Shown piece after piece: positions 20,915-31,292 of a stretch of 37,966 bases of DNA. This DNA comes from Deltaproteobacteria bacterium. GTDB taxonomy: Bacteria > Desulfobacterota > Desulfovibrionia > Desulfovibrionales > Desulfovibrionaceae. Positions within the stretch are counted from its first letter, which is position 1. Each line of letters begins with the position of its first letter. The DNA lies in contig JAISBT010000026.1 in assembly GCA_031266055.1 (NCBI GenBank), positions 1 to 37,966 on the forward strand. The letters are read 5' to 3'. Position numbers and translations under genes: made by a program. The notes under the pieces are model-generated. The model had not been told where the DNA came from and did not search any database. It saw nothing but the letters and a program-made list of their open reading frames with translations.

Positions 20915-23365
20915 ATGCTGAATAAAGATTTGGAGAAGATCATCAGCGTGGCGGTTGAACTGGTACGCAACAAACGCCATGAATATCTGACTCTTGAACA
21001 TATACTGCTCGCTTCCATCAGGGTGGGCAGCGGCAGGGAAATTATTGAAGGATGCGGCGGAAATGCCGGGGAAATCGAAAAACAGCTGCTCTCTTTTTTG
21101 AATACGGCGCTTGAGTCCATGCCCGAGGGCGTGGAGCATGTTCTGGTTCAGACCGTGGCGGTGCAGCGGGTTATGCAAACCGCCCTGCAGCATGTGGAAT
21201 CTTCCGGCCGGGACACGATGAATACCGGGGATGTTTTTGCCGCCATACTGGAAGAAGAGGATTGCCCGGCAGCTTACCTCCTGATCCGGCAAGGCATTAC
21301 CCGGCTTGAAGTTTTGGATTATACCGCACACTCCATGCTGAAGGGCGTAATTGAAGGAGAAAATCAGCCGGATGAAGGGGAACAGCGTGAAGGCGACTTT
21401 CAGGGTAAAGCGCTGGGGCGTTTTACCACCAATCTGACCGAGGCGGCCTCCAGGGGGCGCATTGACCCTTTAATCGGCCGCGAAGCCGAATTGGAACGGG
21501 CTATTCAGGTTCTGGCGCGCAGGCGTAAAAATAATCCCCTGCTGGTGGGCGACCCTGGGGTGGGTAAAACCGCCATAGTTGAAGGTTTGGCCCTGCGCAT
21601 AAGCAAAGGGCATGTTCCGCAGGAATTTCTTGATGTAAACATTTTTTTGCTGGACTTGGGGGCTCTGCTCGCAGGCAGTAAATACCGGGGGGATTTTGAA
21701 GCCAGACTCAAGGCGGTGGTTGCAGAGCTTGGCAATATACCCAAATCCGTCTTATTTATTGATGAAATTCACACCATTGTCGGGGCGGGCTCAACCTCCG
21801 GCGGCTCCATGGACGCTTCCAATCTGCTTAAGCCCGCGCTTTCCGCCGGTAACATCCGTTTTATCGGTTCCACGACCCATGACGAATTTCGTAATTTATT
21901 TGATAAAGATCGCGCACTTTCCAGGCGCTTTCAAAAAATTGATATCGCTGAACCCAGCCAGGAAGAATGCGTGGAAATTTTAAAGGGCCTGCGCGCGCAA
22001 TACGAAAAATACCATAACATCCGCTATTCCCTGCCCGCCCTGAAAGCGGCTGTCAGCTTGTCGGCAAGGCATTTGCCCGACCGGCTTCTGCCGGATAAAG
22101 CCATTGACGTAATAGATGAAGCTGGAGCCTATCACCGTTTGCACCACCGGAAGCAGGGGAATGCCGGGTTGTTTCGTTTGGGCGGCCTTTCCGGCGCGCC
22201 GGATAAAAATATGCCGGCGCGGCGGAAAACTGAACATAAACATATGGTCATCGGCTCCACGGATATTGAAAAAATTGTGGCGCGCATGGCGCGTATTCCT
22301 TCCGCCCGGGTCGCCTCTTCCGACCGGGACAAGCTCAAAGGTTTGGAAAGCGAACTTAAAACGCAAATATTCGGGCAGGACAAGGCCGTGGAACTTTTGG
22401 CCAGATCTGTTTTACGGGCCAGAGCGGGTTTCCGTCCGGACAACCGGCCGCAGGGAGCTTTTTTATTTTACGGGCCGACCGGCGTGGGTAAAACGGAACT
22501 TGCCAAGCAGCTTGCGGCGCTTCTGGATATAAGCTTCCTGCGGTATGATATGTCCGAATATATGGAAAAACATTCGGTTGCCCGTCTTATCGGCTCTCCT
22601 CCCGGTTACGTCGGTTTTGATCAGGGCGGTTTACTGACCGAGGCTGTGCGCAAAACGCCGCATGCGGTATTGCTCTTGGATGAAATGGAAAAAGCGCATC
22701 CGGACGTCATGAATATTTTGCTGCAAATCATGGATTATGCCACCTTGACCGACAATACCGGGCGTAAGGCCGATTTTCGTAATGTGGTGGTTATTATGAC
22801 TTCCAACGCCGGAGCCTTTGAGATGGCGGGCCGGGATATCGGATTTGGCCTTGGCGCCGGCGACAGGCCGAATTCGGCGGAAAAAGCCCGTAAAGCGGTG
22901 GAAAAATTATTTTCGCCGGAGTTCCGGAATCGTCTGGATGCGATGATTCCCTTTGCCAATCTTTCCCCGGAAAGCATGGGCGGCATTGTGGACAAATTTG
23001 TCGCCGAACTTGCGAAAAGTCTGAAAGAACGCCGGGTTAAATTAATTCTCACCGCCGGAGCCAGGGAATATCTTGCTGCGCAGGGTTATGACCGCGATTT
23101 TGGCGCAAGACCCCTGGCGCGTATTGTACGTGAAAAAATTGAAGATCCCCTGGCCGGCGAAATTCTTTTCGGCAGGCTTGTCCAAGGCGGCACGGTAACC
23201 ATTGAAGCGGCGGCAAAATCCGGCCATACGGAACAAGAGCTTTTATTCCGTTACGCGCCGGACTTTTTCACCGGTTCCGGCTTGAGCGCCGCCGGGCAAG
23301 GGGAGGCGGCGCAACCCGCCGACGGCGAAAACGCCAAGGTTCGCCGCTGCGCAACCGTATCATAG
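20915..23365 (+). CDS. clpA: ATP-dependent Clp protease ATP-binding subunit ClpA
   Basis: AAA+ unfoldase that feeds substrates, including ClpS-delivered N-degron proteins, to ClpP. The Clp N domain spans about residues 1-145. The first AAA module has Walker A GDPGVGKTA and Walker B LFIDEIHTIVGAG. The second has GPTGVGKTEL and LLLDEMEKAHPD. The ClpP-docking loop reads DIGFG. The arginine-finger region FSPEFRNRLDAMI and C-terminal D2 small domain are intact. At 816 residues it exceeds the E. coli protein (758). Part of the surplus is a polar insert at about 405-435 between the modules, and part is a Gly/Ala-rich tail of about 25 residues at the C terminus. The Shine-Dalgarno-like AAGGA is 13 nt before the ATG, rather far. 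Confidence 0.97.
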   Translation: MLNKDLEKIISVAVELVRNKRHEYLTLEHILLASIRVGSGREIIEGCGGNAGEIEKQLLSFLNTALESMPEGVEHVLVQTVAVQRVMQTALQHVESSGRDTMNTGDVFAAILEEEDCPAAYLLIRQGITRLEVLDYTAHSMLKGVIEGENQPDEGEQREGDFQGKALGRFTTNLTEAASRGRIDPLIGREAELERAIQVLARRRKNNPLLVGDPGVGKTAIVEGLALRISKGHVPQEFLDVNIFLLDLGALLAGSKYRGDFEARLKAVVAELGNIPKSVLFIDEIHTIVGAGSTSGGSMDASNLLKPALSAGNIRFIGSTTHDEFRNLFDKDRALSRRFQKIDIAEPSQEECVEILKGLRAQYEKYHNIRYSLPALKAAVSLSARHLPDRLLPDKAIDVIDEAGAYHRLHHRKQGNAGLFRLGGLSGAPDKNMPARRKTEHKHMVIGSTDIEKIVARMARIPSARVASSDRDKLKGLESELKTQIFGQDKAVELLARSVLRARAGFRPDNRPQGAFLFYGPTGVGKTELAKQLAALLDISFLRYDMSEYMEKHSVARLIGSPPGYVGFDQGGLLTEAVRKTPHAVLLLDEMEKAHPDVMNILLQIMDYATLTDNTGRKADFRNVVVIMTSNAGAFEMAGRDIGFGLGAGDRPNSAEKARKAVEKLFSPEFRNRLDAMIPFANLSPESMGGIVDKFVAELAKSLKERRVKLILTAGAREYLAAQGYDRDFGARPLARIVREKIEDPLAGEILFGRLVQGGTVTIEAAAKSGHTEQELLFRYAPDFFTGSGLSAAGQGEAAQPADGENAKVRRCATVS

Positions 23366-23435
23366 TCAATGCTGAAAAACTCGGTAAACGACTTTTTCAG
23401 AAAGGCACGCTGGCTCCAGGCGCCGCTACGCGGAC

Positions 23436-23492
23436 GCCGCAAGTAAATTGCGGCTCGCCTTTTGCCGCGCCCGGTCGATGCAATCGACCGGG
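23436..23492 (+). terminator. Two hairpins downstream of clpA
   Basis: GCCGCAA/TTGCGGC (23436-23454, loop 5) and the perfect 10-bp CCCGGTCGAT/ATCGACCGGG (23470-23492, loop 3). A TTTT tract follows about ten bases after the second. They probably end or attenuate clpA transcription. Confidence 0.5.
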
Positions 23493-23493
23493 G

Positions 23494-23594
23494 TAGTCGG
23501 CCCTTTTGGTGTATTTTTGGTCGAAAAAACACATAAAATTTAGCACGTATATTTAATGGTATAAATGTATTATATGCTTTTTAAGGGCCGACTA
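23494..23594. repeat. 12-bp inverted repeat bracketing the aat leader
   Basis: TAGTCGGCCCTT (23494-23505) is repeated exactly in inverse at 23583-23594, five nt before the aat start codon. The 77 bp between are AT-rich and include TATAAATG and TATTATATG, possible -10 sequences. The ends TA...TA could be a target duplication of a 101-bp MITE. As RNA the right arm would be paired over the AAGGG before the aat ATG. Confidence 0.6.
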
Positions 23595-23599
23595 TCATA

Positions 23600-24286
23600 A
23601 TGGGTATCTTCAGGTTAACTGAAGACGGCAATACTTTTCCTCCGCTCCGTTGCGCGAGCGCCGACGGGCTGCTGGCTTTCGGAGGAGATCTGACGGAAGC
23701 AAGGCTCACGGCCGCCTACAGCCAGGGCATCTTTCCCTGGTATAACCGGGACACGCCCATTTTATGGTGGTCTCCTGATCCCAGATGCGCGCTTTTTCCC
23801 GACAAGCTGCATATCCCGGCTTCCCTGAAAAAAATTATGCGGGCGGGAAAATTTTCATTCAGCGTCAATAACAATTTCGCCGCGGTTATACGGAACTGTT
23901 CCCGAAGTTTCCGGCCGGGACAGGAAGGAACCTGGATTTTACCGGAAATGGTTGACGCCTATATCTCCCTGCATCATGCCGGAAAAGCCCATTCAGTGGA
24001 AGTGTGGGAAGAGGGCGTTCTGGTTGGCGGTCTGTATGGGGTGGCTTTGGGCAGGGCATTTTTCGGAGAATCCATGTTTTACCTTCGTCCGAACGCTTCC
24101 AAATGCGCTTTGGTCTGGCTGGCGCAACGCCTTGCGGAGCTGAACTTCAAACTTATCGACTGCCAGCAGCATACCCGGCATATGTCGCGCTTTGGCGCGC
24201 AAATGCTGGACAGATTATTTTTTTTGAAAATAATCCGTAAAGCGGTTGAAGAAGAGGACGCCGTTGAGTTCTGGCGGCGCGGGTGA
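23600..24286 (+). CDS. aat: Leucyl/phenylalanyl-tRNA--protein transferase
   Basis: Adds Leu or Phe from aminoacyl-tRNA to proteins with N-terminal Lys or Arg, creating primary N-degrons for ClpS. Family motifs are all visible: FPPLRCASADGLLAFGGDL, QGIFPWYNRDTPILWWSPDPR, GTWILPEMVDAYISLHHAGKAHSVEVW, GLYGVALGRAFFGESMFY, and LIDCQQHTRHMSRFGA near the C terminus. At 228 residues it is standard. The ribosome-binding site is poor and lies within an inverted-repeat arm, so translation may be limited by RNA folding. It precedes uvrB by three nt. Confidence 0.97.
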   Translation: MGIFRLTEDGNTFPPLRCASADGLLAFGGDLTEARLTAAYSQGIFPWYNRDTPILWWSPDPRCALFPDKLHIPASLKKIMRAGKFSFSVNNNFAAVIRNCSRSFRPGQEGTWILPEMVDAYISLHHAGKAHSVEVWEEGVLVGGLYGVALGRAFFGESMFYLRPNASKCALVWLAQRLAELNFKLIDCQQHTRHMSRFGAQMLDRLFFLKIIRKAVEEEDAVEFWRRG

Positions 24287-24289
24287 GCG

Positions 24290-26344
24290 ATGCGTCTTTT
24301 TCAATTGTCCACAGAATATGCCCCGGCGGGGGATCAACCCGAAGCCATTGAGCAAATAACTTCCAACATAGAATCCGGCGTTCAAAATCAGGTTCTTCTT
24401 GGGGTAACCGGTTCGGGTAAAACCTTTACCATGGCCCAGGTTATAGCCCGCTGCGACAGGCCCGCCCTGATTCTGGCGCATAATAAAACGCTCGCGGCCC
24501 AGTTGTATAATGAATTTCGCCAGCTTTTTCCCCAGAATGCCGTGGAATATTTTGTAAGCTACTATGATTACTACCAGCCGGAAGCCTATGTGCCTTCGGC
24601 GGATTTATACATAGAAAAAGATTCCGCCATCAACGACAACATAGAAAAATTGCGCCATGCCGCCACCCATGCCTTGTTTACCAGGCGGGACGTAGTTATT
24701 GTGGCTTCGGTTTCCTGTATTTACGGTCTGGGTTCTCCGGAATTTTACCAGAAAATGATGCTTCCGCTGGAAGCGGGACAACCCTGCCTTATGGACAAGG
24801 TCATGCGCAAATTGGTGGAAATTCAGTATACCCGCAATGATTACGATTTTCACCGCGGCACGTTCAGAGTGCGCGGCGATATTCTGGAAATTATTCCCGC
24901 TTATCAGAACGAGGTGGCCATACGCCTGGAATTTTTCGCCGACGAACTTGAAAAGATCAGCGAAGTGGATGCGCTTACCGGACAAATTCTCAGAACCATG
25001 CTTAAAACCGTCATTTATCCGGCCAGCCACTACGTTTCCGACAAAGACAACCTTGACCGGGCCGCTTCGGACATCCGGGACGAACTGCGCGGGCAGCTGG
25101 TTTTTTTTAAACGGGAAAACAAACTGTTGGAAGCGCAGCGCCTGGAGCAGCGCACTTCGCTGGATCTGGAAATGATGGAGGAACTGGGTTACTGCCCCGG
25201 CATCGAAAACTATTCGCGGCATCTGGATAACCGGGCTGCCGGCGTGCCGCCCTATTGTCTGCTGGACTATTTTCCCGGCGATTTTTTGCTGTTCGCCGAT
25301 GAATCGCACATCAGCATTCCCCAGGTGGGGGCGATGTTCAAAGGCGACCGTTCCCGCAAACAAACTCTGGTTGACTACGGGTTTCGCCTGCCTTCGGCTT
25401 TGGACAACCGCCCTTTGAATTTTGACGAATTTCTCAAACGCGTCGGGCAGGTGGTATATGTTTCCGCTACGCCCGGGCCGTGGGAAATCAACCGCTCGGA
25501 GGGTATTGTCATAGAACAGGTGATCCGGCCGACCGGTCTGGTTGACCCTGTGGTGGAGGTGCGCGCAAGCAAGGGGCAGATGGATGACCTGATGGCGGAG
25601 TGCAGGGCCAGAATCAAGCAAAACCAGAGGGTGCTGGTGACAACCCTGACCAAGCGCATGGCCGAAGACCTTACCGAATATTTAAACGGTCTGGGCGTTG
25701 CTTCCCGTTATCTGCATTCCGATATAGATACCCTTGAGCGTATGGCTATTATCCGGTCTTTGCGGCATAAAGAATTTGACGTTCTGGTGGGGATCAATCT
25801 TTTGCGTGAAGGGCTTGACATTCCGGAGGTATCTCTGGTGGCGGTTCTGGATGCGGACAAAGAAGGCTTTTTACGTTCCCGGGGCTCGCTTATTCAAACT
25901 TTCGGACGGGCCGCCCGCAACAGTTCCGGCAAGGTTATTCTTTACGCCGACCGCATAACCGGCTCCATGCGCGAAGCCATGGCGGAAACCGACCGCAGGC
26001 GCGACAAACAGCTTAAATTCAATCTGGATAACGGCATTACCCCTGTATCCATTGTCAAAGAACTGGAAACTCCTTTTGACAATTTGTTTTACGTGCATGA
26101 AAACGACCGGATCGTGAACAGGAAAGGCGGCCACAAGTTCAAGGATTCCGGCCCGGACGCTTATCTGGCCAACCCGGAATTGAAGGCTTCGCCCAAAGAA
26201 CTGGGAAAGCTCATCCAGACTTTGGAACGTGAAATGCGCGAGGCCGCCAAAGCTCTTGAGTTTGAACAGGCTGCGTCGATCCGGGATCGCCTGGTTTTTT
26301 TACGTCAAAAACTGGTTCTGTCCGGCCGCGAGGAGATGGTTTGA
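24290..26344 (+). CDS. uvrB: Excinuclease ABC subunit UvrB
   Basis: Central damage-verification helicase of nucleotide excision repair. Walker A is [12 protein letters not shown]. The DNA-gripping beta-hairpin region is [20 protein letters not shown] with [16 protein letters not shown]. The helicase motifs [37 protein letters not shown] and [19 protein letters not shown] are intact. The C-terminal UVR domain ([20 protein letters not shown]) binds UvrC. At 684 residues it is typical. The start follows the aat stop by three nt and the next gene (ligA) begins right after the stop, so aat-uvrB-ligA is one tight operon. Confidence 0.98.
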   Translation: MRLFQLSTEYAPAGDQPEAIEQITSNIESGVQNQVLLGVTGSGKTFTMAQVIARCDRPALILAHNKTLAAQLYNEFRQLFPQNAVEYFVSYYDYYQPEAYVPSADLYIEKDSAINDNIEKLRHAATHALFTRRDVVIVASVSCIYGLGSPEFYQKMMLPLEAGQPCLMDKVMRKLVEIQYTRNDYDFHRGTFRVRGDILEIIPAYQNEVAIRLEFFADELEKISEVDALTGQILRTMLKTVIYPASHYVSDKDNLDRAASDIRDELRGQLVFFKRENKLLEAQRLEQRTSLDLEMMEELGYCPGIENYSRHLDNRAAGVPPYCLLDYFPGDFLLFADESHISIPQVGAMFKGDRSRKQTLVDYGFRLPSALDNRPLNFDEFLKRVGQVVYVSATPGPWEINRSEGIVIEQVIRPTGLVDPVVEVRASKGQMDDLMAECRARIKQNQRVLVTTLTKRMAEDLTEYLNGLGVASRYLHSDIDTLERMAIIRSLRHKEFDVLVGINLLREGLDIPEVSLVAVLDADKEGFLRSRGSLIQTFGRAARNSSGKVILYADRITGSMREAMAETDRRRDKQLKFNLDNGITPVSIVKELETPFDNLFYVHENDRIVNRKGGHKFKDSGPDAYLANPELKASPKELGKLIQTLEREMREAAKALEFEQAASIRDRLVFLRQKLVLSGREEMV

Positions 26345-28441
<2,097 letters not shown>

Positions 28442-28465
28442 CCCATTGCCGAAGGGAGAAAAATT

Positions 28466-29254
28466 ATGGGCATCAATGTTGTAATCACCGGAGCGGAAGG
28501 ACGGATGGGTAAAACCCTGCAAACTGTGCTGAAACAATATAATGAACTGCAACTTGCCGCTCTGGTGGAGCGTGAAGATAAGTATGTGGAATGTTTAAAA
28601 ACATCCGCCGTGCCTGTGCATGTCGACTTAAAAGAGGCGCTGGAGGCGGCTCCCGGAGCGGTGGTGCTGGATTTTACGGCTCCGGCGGCCACTTTGCAGT
28701 TTGCGCGTATTGTGGCGCAAAACGGCGCTAAAATGATTACCGGCACTACCGGCTTGACCGTCGAGCAAAAAAGGGAATTGAGCGCTCTGGCGCAAAAGGC
28801 CGCTATATTCTGGTCGCCGAACATGAGCATAGGCGTTAACGTGCTGCTGCAATTTTTACCCGGACTGGCCAGGGCGCTGGGGGGGGATTATGACGTGGAA
28901 GTGATGGAAATGCACCATAAGCTTAAAAAAGATTCTCCCAGCGGCACGGCCGTGCGTTTGGGCGAAGCGCTGGCGGAGGCGAAAAACTGGAATTATAAGG
29001 ACGTGGCCTGTTGCTGCCGCGAAGGTATTATCGGCGAGCGGCCGGACGAGCAAATCGGCATGCAGACCATACGGGGGGGCGATGTCGTGGGAGTGCATAC
29101 GGTTTATTTCATGGGGCCGGGAGAGCGTATTGAAGTAATCCATCAGGCGCATTCCAGGGAGAATTTTGCGAATGGCGCCATGCGGGCGGCAAAATGGATT
29201 TATGGGCAAAAACCCGGCAAATTGTATTCCATGCTGGATCTTTTGCAGGAATAA
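28466..29254 (+). CDS. dapB: 4-hydroxy-tetrahydrodipicolinate reductase
   Basis: Reduces hydroxy-tetrahydrodipicolinate with NAD(P)H in lysine and meso-diaminopimelate synthesis. The Rossmann motif is VVITGAEGRMGK near residue 5. LDFTAPAAT, GTTGL and WSPNMSIGVNVLLQ are conserved. The catalytic and substrate-binding segment is MEMHHKLKKDSPSGTA with active-site His and Lys. At 262 residues it is typical. ATG start with AAGGGAG eight bases upstream; 24 nt after ligA, followed by a hairpin terminator. Confidence 0.97.
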   Translation: MGINVVITGAEGRMGKTLQTVLKQYNELQLAALVEREDKYVECLKTSAVPVHVDLKEALEAAPGAVVLDFTAPAATLQFARIVAQNGAKMITGTTGLTVEQKRELSALAQKAAIFWSPNMSIGVNVLLQFLPGLARALGGDYDVEVMEMHHKLKKDSPSGTAVRLGEALAEAKNWNYKDVACCCREGIIGERPDEQIGMQTIRGGDVVGVHTVYFMGPGERIEVIHQAHSRENFANGAMRAAKWIYGQKPGKLYSMLDLLQE

Positions 29255-29256
29255 TG

Positions 29257-29288
29257 CCGTTTCCGGATCAACTTTGTTCCGGAAACGG
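29257..29288 (+). terminator. Hairpin terminator after dapB
   Basis: Perfect 11-bp stem CCGTTTCCGGA/TCCGGAAACGG with a 10-nt loop, starting two bases after the dapB stop. The T-rich tract (GGTTTTGGTTTT) comes about ten bases later, so intrinsic termination may be partial. Confidence 0.6.
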
Positions 29289-29366
29289 GGAGATGCGGTT
29301 TTGGTTTTACATTTGAATAAAATCGTGTGGAGGCCTTCGTAATACAATACTGTACTGGAGGTTCGG

Positions 29367-31019
29367 ATGAAAGTCGGCTTGCTGCAATGCAATTTTATCA
29401 GCAATGATGTCGCGCGCAATATTGAAATTCTTTATTCGGCCATTGAGCGGGCTGCCGGAGCGGGAGCCGGATTGTGCGTCAGCTCTGAACTGGCTTTGTG
29501 CGGATGTCCGGCCAACCGCCAGTTTATCCGGAAATCCTTTATTGAAATGTGCCGGATAAAATTGCAGGCCTTTGCCGCTCTTTTGTCGGAAAAAAAGCTT
29601 CCGCCGCTGCTTTTGGGGGCGCCGGTCATAAACCTGGAACCGCAGGGCAAACCTTTGCACAACAGCGCGGTGTTTTTGCGTGACGGAAAGGTTATGGTCA
29701 TTGCGCGCAAAGTTTTGCCCAACCGTGAAGACAACTATTATTTTGAACCCGGAGCGGCTTTGGGCGTTTTGCAGTATAACGGCTGGCGTTTTGCCGTGGC
29801 TGTGGGCGAAGATATCTGGAATGACCGGGGTTTTTGGCATGGGCACAGGCAGTTCCGCTTTGATCCGGTGGAAGAATTTATGGCCGGCGGCGCGGACACC
29901 CTGCTTAATCTGACCGGCCTTCCTTTTTCCATAGGCATCCATGACGCGCATAAAAAAGTGCTCGCCTGGTTTTCATCCAAATACCGGACTCCGGTAGTTT
30001 CCGTCAATCAGGCCGGCGGCATGGATAATCATATTTATCATGGCGGCAGTATGGTTTTTGACGCTTGCGGTTCTTTGCGCGCCCAGTCTCCGCTATTTAA
30101 AGAAGATGTTCTGGTGGTGGATTTGAATGGTCTGTCCGGCGACAGCGCGGAAGGGCGTCTTGTGGAAAATGAGGCGGACGCCATGGAAGAAATATGGCAG
30201 GCTCTGGCGCTTGGACTGCACGATTTTGTCGTAAAATGCGGTTTTACCTCGGTTGTGCTCGGGCTTTCCGGCGGAGTGGATTCCGCGTTGGTTGCGGCCA
30301 TTGCCGCCGAGGCTCTGGGGAAAGAAAATGTTCTGGGCATGCTTATGCCTTCGCCCGATTCCCTGCCGGGCAGTCTGGATGATGCGGCCAGGTTTGCCGG
30401 GAACCTCGGCATAGACACAATGGTTATACCCATTGACAAGGCCATGGAAACTTTTGCGGATGTCTTGCGGCCGGGCTTTACGGATCTGTCGCTTGGCGCT
30501 GCCGGAGAAAATATTCAAGCGCGTATACGCAGCACAATTTTAATGGCCTGTGCAAATAAATTCAAACGCTTGCTTCTGAACACAGGGAATAAATCCGAAG
30601 CCGCTCTGGGGCATTGCACGTTGTATGGCGATTCCGCCGGAGCAGTGGGGGTAATTGCCGACCTGTATAAAACCCAGGTTTGCGAACTGGCCGGGTGGCT
30701 TAATCAAACCAGGGGATTTGAACTTATTCCGCCGGAAATTCCCGGCAAACCGCCTTCAGCGGAATTGCACAACGGACAGGAAGACATGGCGGCGTTTCCG
30801 GAATATAAAGTTCTGGACGCCTTGCTCAGCGCTTATCTGGAGGATGGAAATGACGAAGCCGAACTTGTGGAGCGCGGTTTTGAAGCGCAAACGGTCAAAC
30901 AGGTGTTGCGCGCGTTGCGGCTGTCCGAGTTCAAACGCCGGCAGGCGCCGCCGGTTTTGCGTATAAATACGCACAGTTTCGGGCAAAGCGGCCATATACC
31001 CATTGCGACGTCGTTTTAG
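29367..31019 (+). CDS. nadE: NAD+ synthetase with degenerate glutaminase (nitrilase-like) domain
   Basis: Amidates deamido-NAD to NAD. Two domains: an N-terminal nitrilase-like domain (about residues 1-265) and a synthetase domain with the P-loop SGGVDS (301-306), a QARIRSTILMACANK segment and the TGNKSEAALGHCTLYGDSAG motif. In glutamine-dependent NadE the first domain uses a Glu-Lys-Cys triad. Here Glu41 is present, but the usual Cys of C-E-D is Gly147 (VGEDIW). The usual Lys of K-x-x-L-P-N aligns with Arg114 (RKVLPN), after a nearby three-residue deletion. The glutaminase is therefore probably inactive, and the enzyme may depend on free ammonia or another amidotransferase. At 550 residues it keeps the full length. 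ATG start with TGGAGG upstream. Confidence 0.93.
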   Translation: MKVGLLQCNFISNDVARNIEILYSAIERAAGAGAGLCVSSELALCGCPANRQFIRKSFIEMCRIKLQAFAALLSEKKLPPLLLGAPVINLEPQGKPLHNSAVFLRDGKVMVIARKVLPNREDNYYFEPGAALGVLQYNGWRFAVAVGEDIWNDRGFWHGHRQFRFDPVEEFMAGGADTLLNLTGLPFSIGIHDAHKKVLAWFSSKYRTPVVSVNQAGGMDNHIYHGGSMVFDACGSLRAQSPLFKEDVLVVDLNGLSGDSAEGRLVENEADAMEEIWQALALGLHDFVVKCGFTSVVLGLSGGVDSALVAAIAAEALGKENVLGMLMPSPDSLPGSLDDAARFAGNLGIDTMVIPIDKAMETFADVLRPGFTDLSLGAAGENIQARIRSTILMACANKFKRLLLNTGNKSEAALGHCTLYGDSAGAVGVIADLYKTQVCELAGWLNQTRGFELIPPEIPGKPPSAELHNGQEDMAAFPEYKVLDALLSAYLEDGNDEAELVERGFEAQTVKQVLRALRLSEFKRRQAPPVLRINTHSFGQSGHIPIATSF

Positions 31020-31040
31020 CGCGCTGTAACACTCCGGCCG

Positions 31041-31058
31041 CCGGGCGGACAAGCCCGG
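31041..31058 (+). terminator. Weak hairpin after nadE
   Basis: CCGGGC/GCCCGG stem with 6-nt loop, 20 nt after the nadE stop. No T run follows, so it is only a possible terminator. Confidence 0.3.
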
Positions 31059-31117
31059 CCGATATATAACCCGCTCTGGTATAAAGCATTTTTATATTTG
31101 CGTTGCGTATTTTTCGC

Positions 31118-31146
31118 TTGAGATTGTCTAAAAGCAGGCATATGCT
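31118..31146 (+). promoter_or_regulatory. Candidate promoter of the first chemoreceptor
   Basis: TTGAGA (31118-31123; 5/6), a 17-nt spacer and TATGCT (31141-31146; 4/6). It implies a leader of about 140 nt that contains the 31220-31246 palindrome. Confidence 0.4.
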
Positions 31147-31219
31147 GTTTAGCCTCGCGGCAGTATATTGCCCCGTGAAAACAAGGTGGAACTTCAGGCT
31201 TCCGCCGCAGCCGCCGGAT

Positions 31220-31246
31220 ATGCAAATTGCAGGACGCAATTTGCAT
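31220..31246. promoter_or_regulatory. Perfect 11-bp inverted repeat upstream of the chemoreceptor
   Basis: ATGCAAATTGC-AGGAC-GCAATTTGCAT. The AT-rich arms and lack of a T run speak more for a dimeric regulator site or leader structure than for a terminator. It lies 46 nt before the start codon. Confidence 0.5.
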
Positions 31247-31292
31247 CCGGAATTCGAATGAGGACTGAAAACACGCAAAAAGGAGCGTTTTT

